Part shown: piece after piece, positions 61,817 to 64,000 of the stretch
How the letters are laid out: each line of letters starts with the position of its first letter
Numbering within the stretch: position 1 is the stretch's first letter
Origin: Brasenia schreberi
Lineage: Eukaryota > Streptophyta > Magnoliopsida > Nymphaeales > Cabombaceae
DNA: 64,000 bases
Direction of reading: 5' to 3'
Assembly (NCBI GenBank): GCA_036023115.1
Contig: JAYKKT010000059.1
Coordinates: 4,316,001 to 4,380,000, forward strand
Program-made: the position numbers and the translations under genes
The notes under the pieces: generated by a model
Database searches by the model: none
What the model was told of the DNA's origin: nothing
Seen by the model: the letters and a program-made list of their open reading frames with translations, nothing else

Positions 61817-64000
61817 GTTATTCTTCATCTGCCCATTTCCGTCTCCTTCTTATGGTTCTTCTATGCCTCGTCGGTGTTGATTCGTTTGTGTTCTTCTTTA
61901 AATGATTGATCCGGTTGTGGAGAGAAAGTGAAATAGGTTTTCGCTTGTTGATTATTTTGAACTGGTGCTTGGGTGGAGACCGGGAGAATGTCCCCGTTGG
62001 GCGTGGAATATTGCTGTGAGTCGGTGATGTAAGAGGTGTTTTGGCGGTAGTAGATTGAAAAGAGTTTCGAGAAAGGAGAGGAGGGGGTTTAGAAAGGTAC
62101 CAAAGGGTTTTTCTGGGCCTGAAAAAGAGAATGTGGCATTCTTCATTTAGCAATTCTTTCTCTACGGTTCGAGTTGGATGTGTGATTTATGGTTTTCAAT
62201 GGGTAATGAAGTGTAAATAATGCTGGAAGGCGTCGGTAAGGTGTGGATTGAGTCAACGGATTATAGATTTTCGGATACAGAGCTCGTGAACAAAAGAAAG
62301 ATGTATCAGTTTCTTCAATTGGATGAAATTCTTATGTGGGAGCGATGCTTGACAATAATTATCTTCATTATGTATCATGTTATTAGGAAGTTCCTTAGAG
62401 GATAAGTCGCTCAGGTGATTTCAACCTCAAAGACGCTTGTTGAGTTCAAATCATTCTTGATTAAGAAAGAAAGACATATCCAAACCAGGTTCTAACTCAG
62501 ACTGGGTTGAAAAATTTGGATGAAAAACCTAGTCTTTTTGGTGGTGTCTGTGTCAAATTTTCATGGGTGTCTAGTATTTCCACCTCTAATTGAAATGGAA
62601 ATATTTTCTTTTGAACATAGCTGAGGACTTGCTTCAATTCCTCAGTTTCGGTCACAAGTTAAATAGCCTCATTTCTTGTCTCGATATTGCTCTCTGTCAC
62701 AAGTTCATAACGTGGAGACCATATCTAGGGTATACTAATTATCTGGTCAATACCTATTTGCTTATCATTCTTTCACTTAAAAGTGTATATTAAATCGTTA
62801 TGCTTATGCAGTACTATGTTCATGCCCTAATTTGTTTCGTTGTCATTTTCTTTTTCTTTATAAAATGTCTAAATTCTGTTGTTTTGGATGTTTCCTGGTC
62901 ATTTGTGTGCACACATCATGGCCTCAATTTCTAGCCTAATCCTCTTTAAAATTTAATGGATTCCATGATGTAGCCTGGTGCCCTTGACTTGAGTTTCATG
63001 AATGACTGTATGCAAGATAACAATTTATTGGGTCTTGATGAACAATCTATGCCTATGCGTGGACTTTTCGGAGAAGTGCCTCAGATGAAAAAACATTGTA
63101 CTGTAGTACTGCTTTATTTGAAGCTGAGGGGAACAGTGTGTACAGTTAAGTCTATGTGACTGACTTCGTTGCATCTATGTTGTGTCAACTGTTTGATCGA
63201 GTTTGTTTCTCAGCTTTAGTGAATTGGTTTAGTAACTTTTTGGCTGGAAATATCATACATTATGAATATGGATTGCAACAAGTTTACATTCCAAATTACC
63301 AGTATGCCTTATTTCCTCAATTGTGCTTTGTCAATTTTATGGTGATTGATATTTGTGAGGGAAAAATGACTCCACCAATGGTAAAGACCATAAATAGCCG
63401 TCTCAAGTCTGGATAAAGGAGGAGGGTGGCGTTAGGTAATCGATAGAGTAAAAAAATTTAGTGACCTTTTTGTGAGGGAGTACAATCTAGCTTATGTTGA
63501 GTTAACCATTAGCATGGCACAGGATTGAGCTTTATGCAAATAAAGAATCCATGTAGCCGACCCCATCTAATATGGGAAAAGGCTTTATTGTTGTTGTTAT
63601 CGTTGTATTGCACTGGATGCCATGAAAGCTCTCTAAAGTTGAGTGAGTTTGGCCCTTGGATAAGGATAGTCCAAGAACAGGTGGCCTCTTATGAAGTCCT
63701 CATGCTGCATACTCTAATGGATGCACCTAGTCTGAGAAAAGGATCGGTTAAGTTTAAAGTTAAGGATAATGTTCATGATGACCTCTAGATTGGCAAGCAT
63801 GGGACTGGCTTTTAAGAGCCCTCTCCTACCCTAACCCATTCCTTTGACTTACTCTTCCTTCCCCTAAGTACCCTCTGGACCTTGATTAGTAATTATGCCA
63901 ATGCATGGTAATGTACTTGTATATGGGGAACAAACATTTCTACACTCGTCATCCAGGAGTATGCGGGTAATGTAGCTTGTATATGGGGAACAAACATTTC
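61817..64000 (+). other. Probable first intron of the gene at 61632, running off the right edge
   Basis: T-rich plus-strand sequence, as in plant introns. I could not find a second exon that joins in phase. It contains the LINE fragment at 63486-63605. Confidence 0.4.
63486..63605 (+). mobile_element. RTE LINE 3'-end fragment
   Basis: CTAGCTTATGTTGAGTTAAC, then GTAGCCGACCCCATCTAATA and GGGAAAAGGCTTTATTGTTG with a TTG tail: about 120 bp of the RTE 3' end in the same orientation as the copy at 59111. Confidence 0.8.

Overview
This is nuclear DNA from a flowering plant. The genes have GT-AG introns of up to several kilobases. They encode plant or eukaryote-wide proteins: a plastid RSH1-type ppGpp enzyme, the 60S assembly GTPase NOG1 and a cell-wall pectinesterase with an inhibitor pro-region. 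The space between genes is AT-rich and crowded with Ty1/copia, RTE-type LINE, tRNA-derived SINE, hAT-like and MITE sequences and long (CT)n(AT)n(AG)n microsatellites. I cannot name the species.

Layout. 1-11,760 (minus): the 5' two-fifths or so of an RSH1 gene, with eleven coding exons traced; the gene runs off the left edge. Its largest intron holds an old, coding-dead copia-type element (4,930-8,897). 12,050-21,300: no convincing gene; MITEs, a SINE and microsatellites. 21,306-26,237 (minus): a copia element with two apparently identical 375 bp LTRs, an ATACA target duplication, and a gag-pol broken by single-base lesions; it lies about 160 bp past the NOG1 stop codon. 26,397-28,448 (minus): single-exon NOG1. 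28,450-35,200: repeats, including a SINE and a 5'-truncated LINE, each with a target duplication. 35,308-35,616 (plus) and 41,346-41,651 (minus): two related, unrecognised proteins of about 100 residues, with a promoter-like block near the first that may mark a lost third copy. 38,900-40,790: a Ty3/gypsy remnant and a second LINE. 42,180-45,460: a decayed hAT transposase. 45,900-50,100: MITEs and microsatellite-anchored duplications. 50,661-53,661 (plus): a three-exon pectinesterase whose reading frame lacks an ATG. 55,830-60,397 (plus): an SDA1 pseudogene that keeps its introns but has many stops and frameshifts and lacks both the N-terminus and the acidic middle. 61,632 to the right edge (plus): the first coding exon of an Arg/Ser-rich nuclear-type protein, not identified.

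The genes do not form a pathway. NOG1 and the SDA1 relic both belong to 60S ribosome biogenesis, but the relic is dead and their proximity is probably chance. I found no defence system, gene cluster or CRISPR-like array. The most informative material is the mobile-element record (target duplications, a 43 bp LINE micro-insertion, homopolymer-biased lesions in a young copia element) and the pair of small unknown genes.
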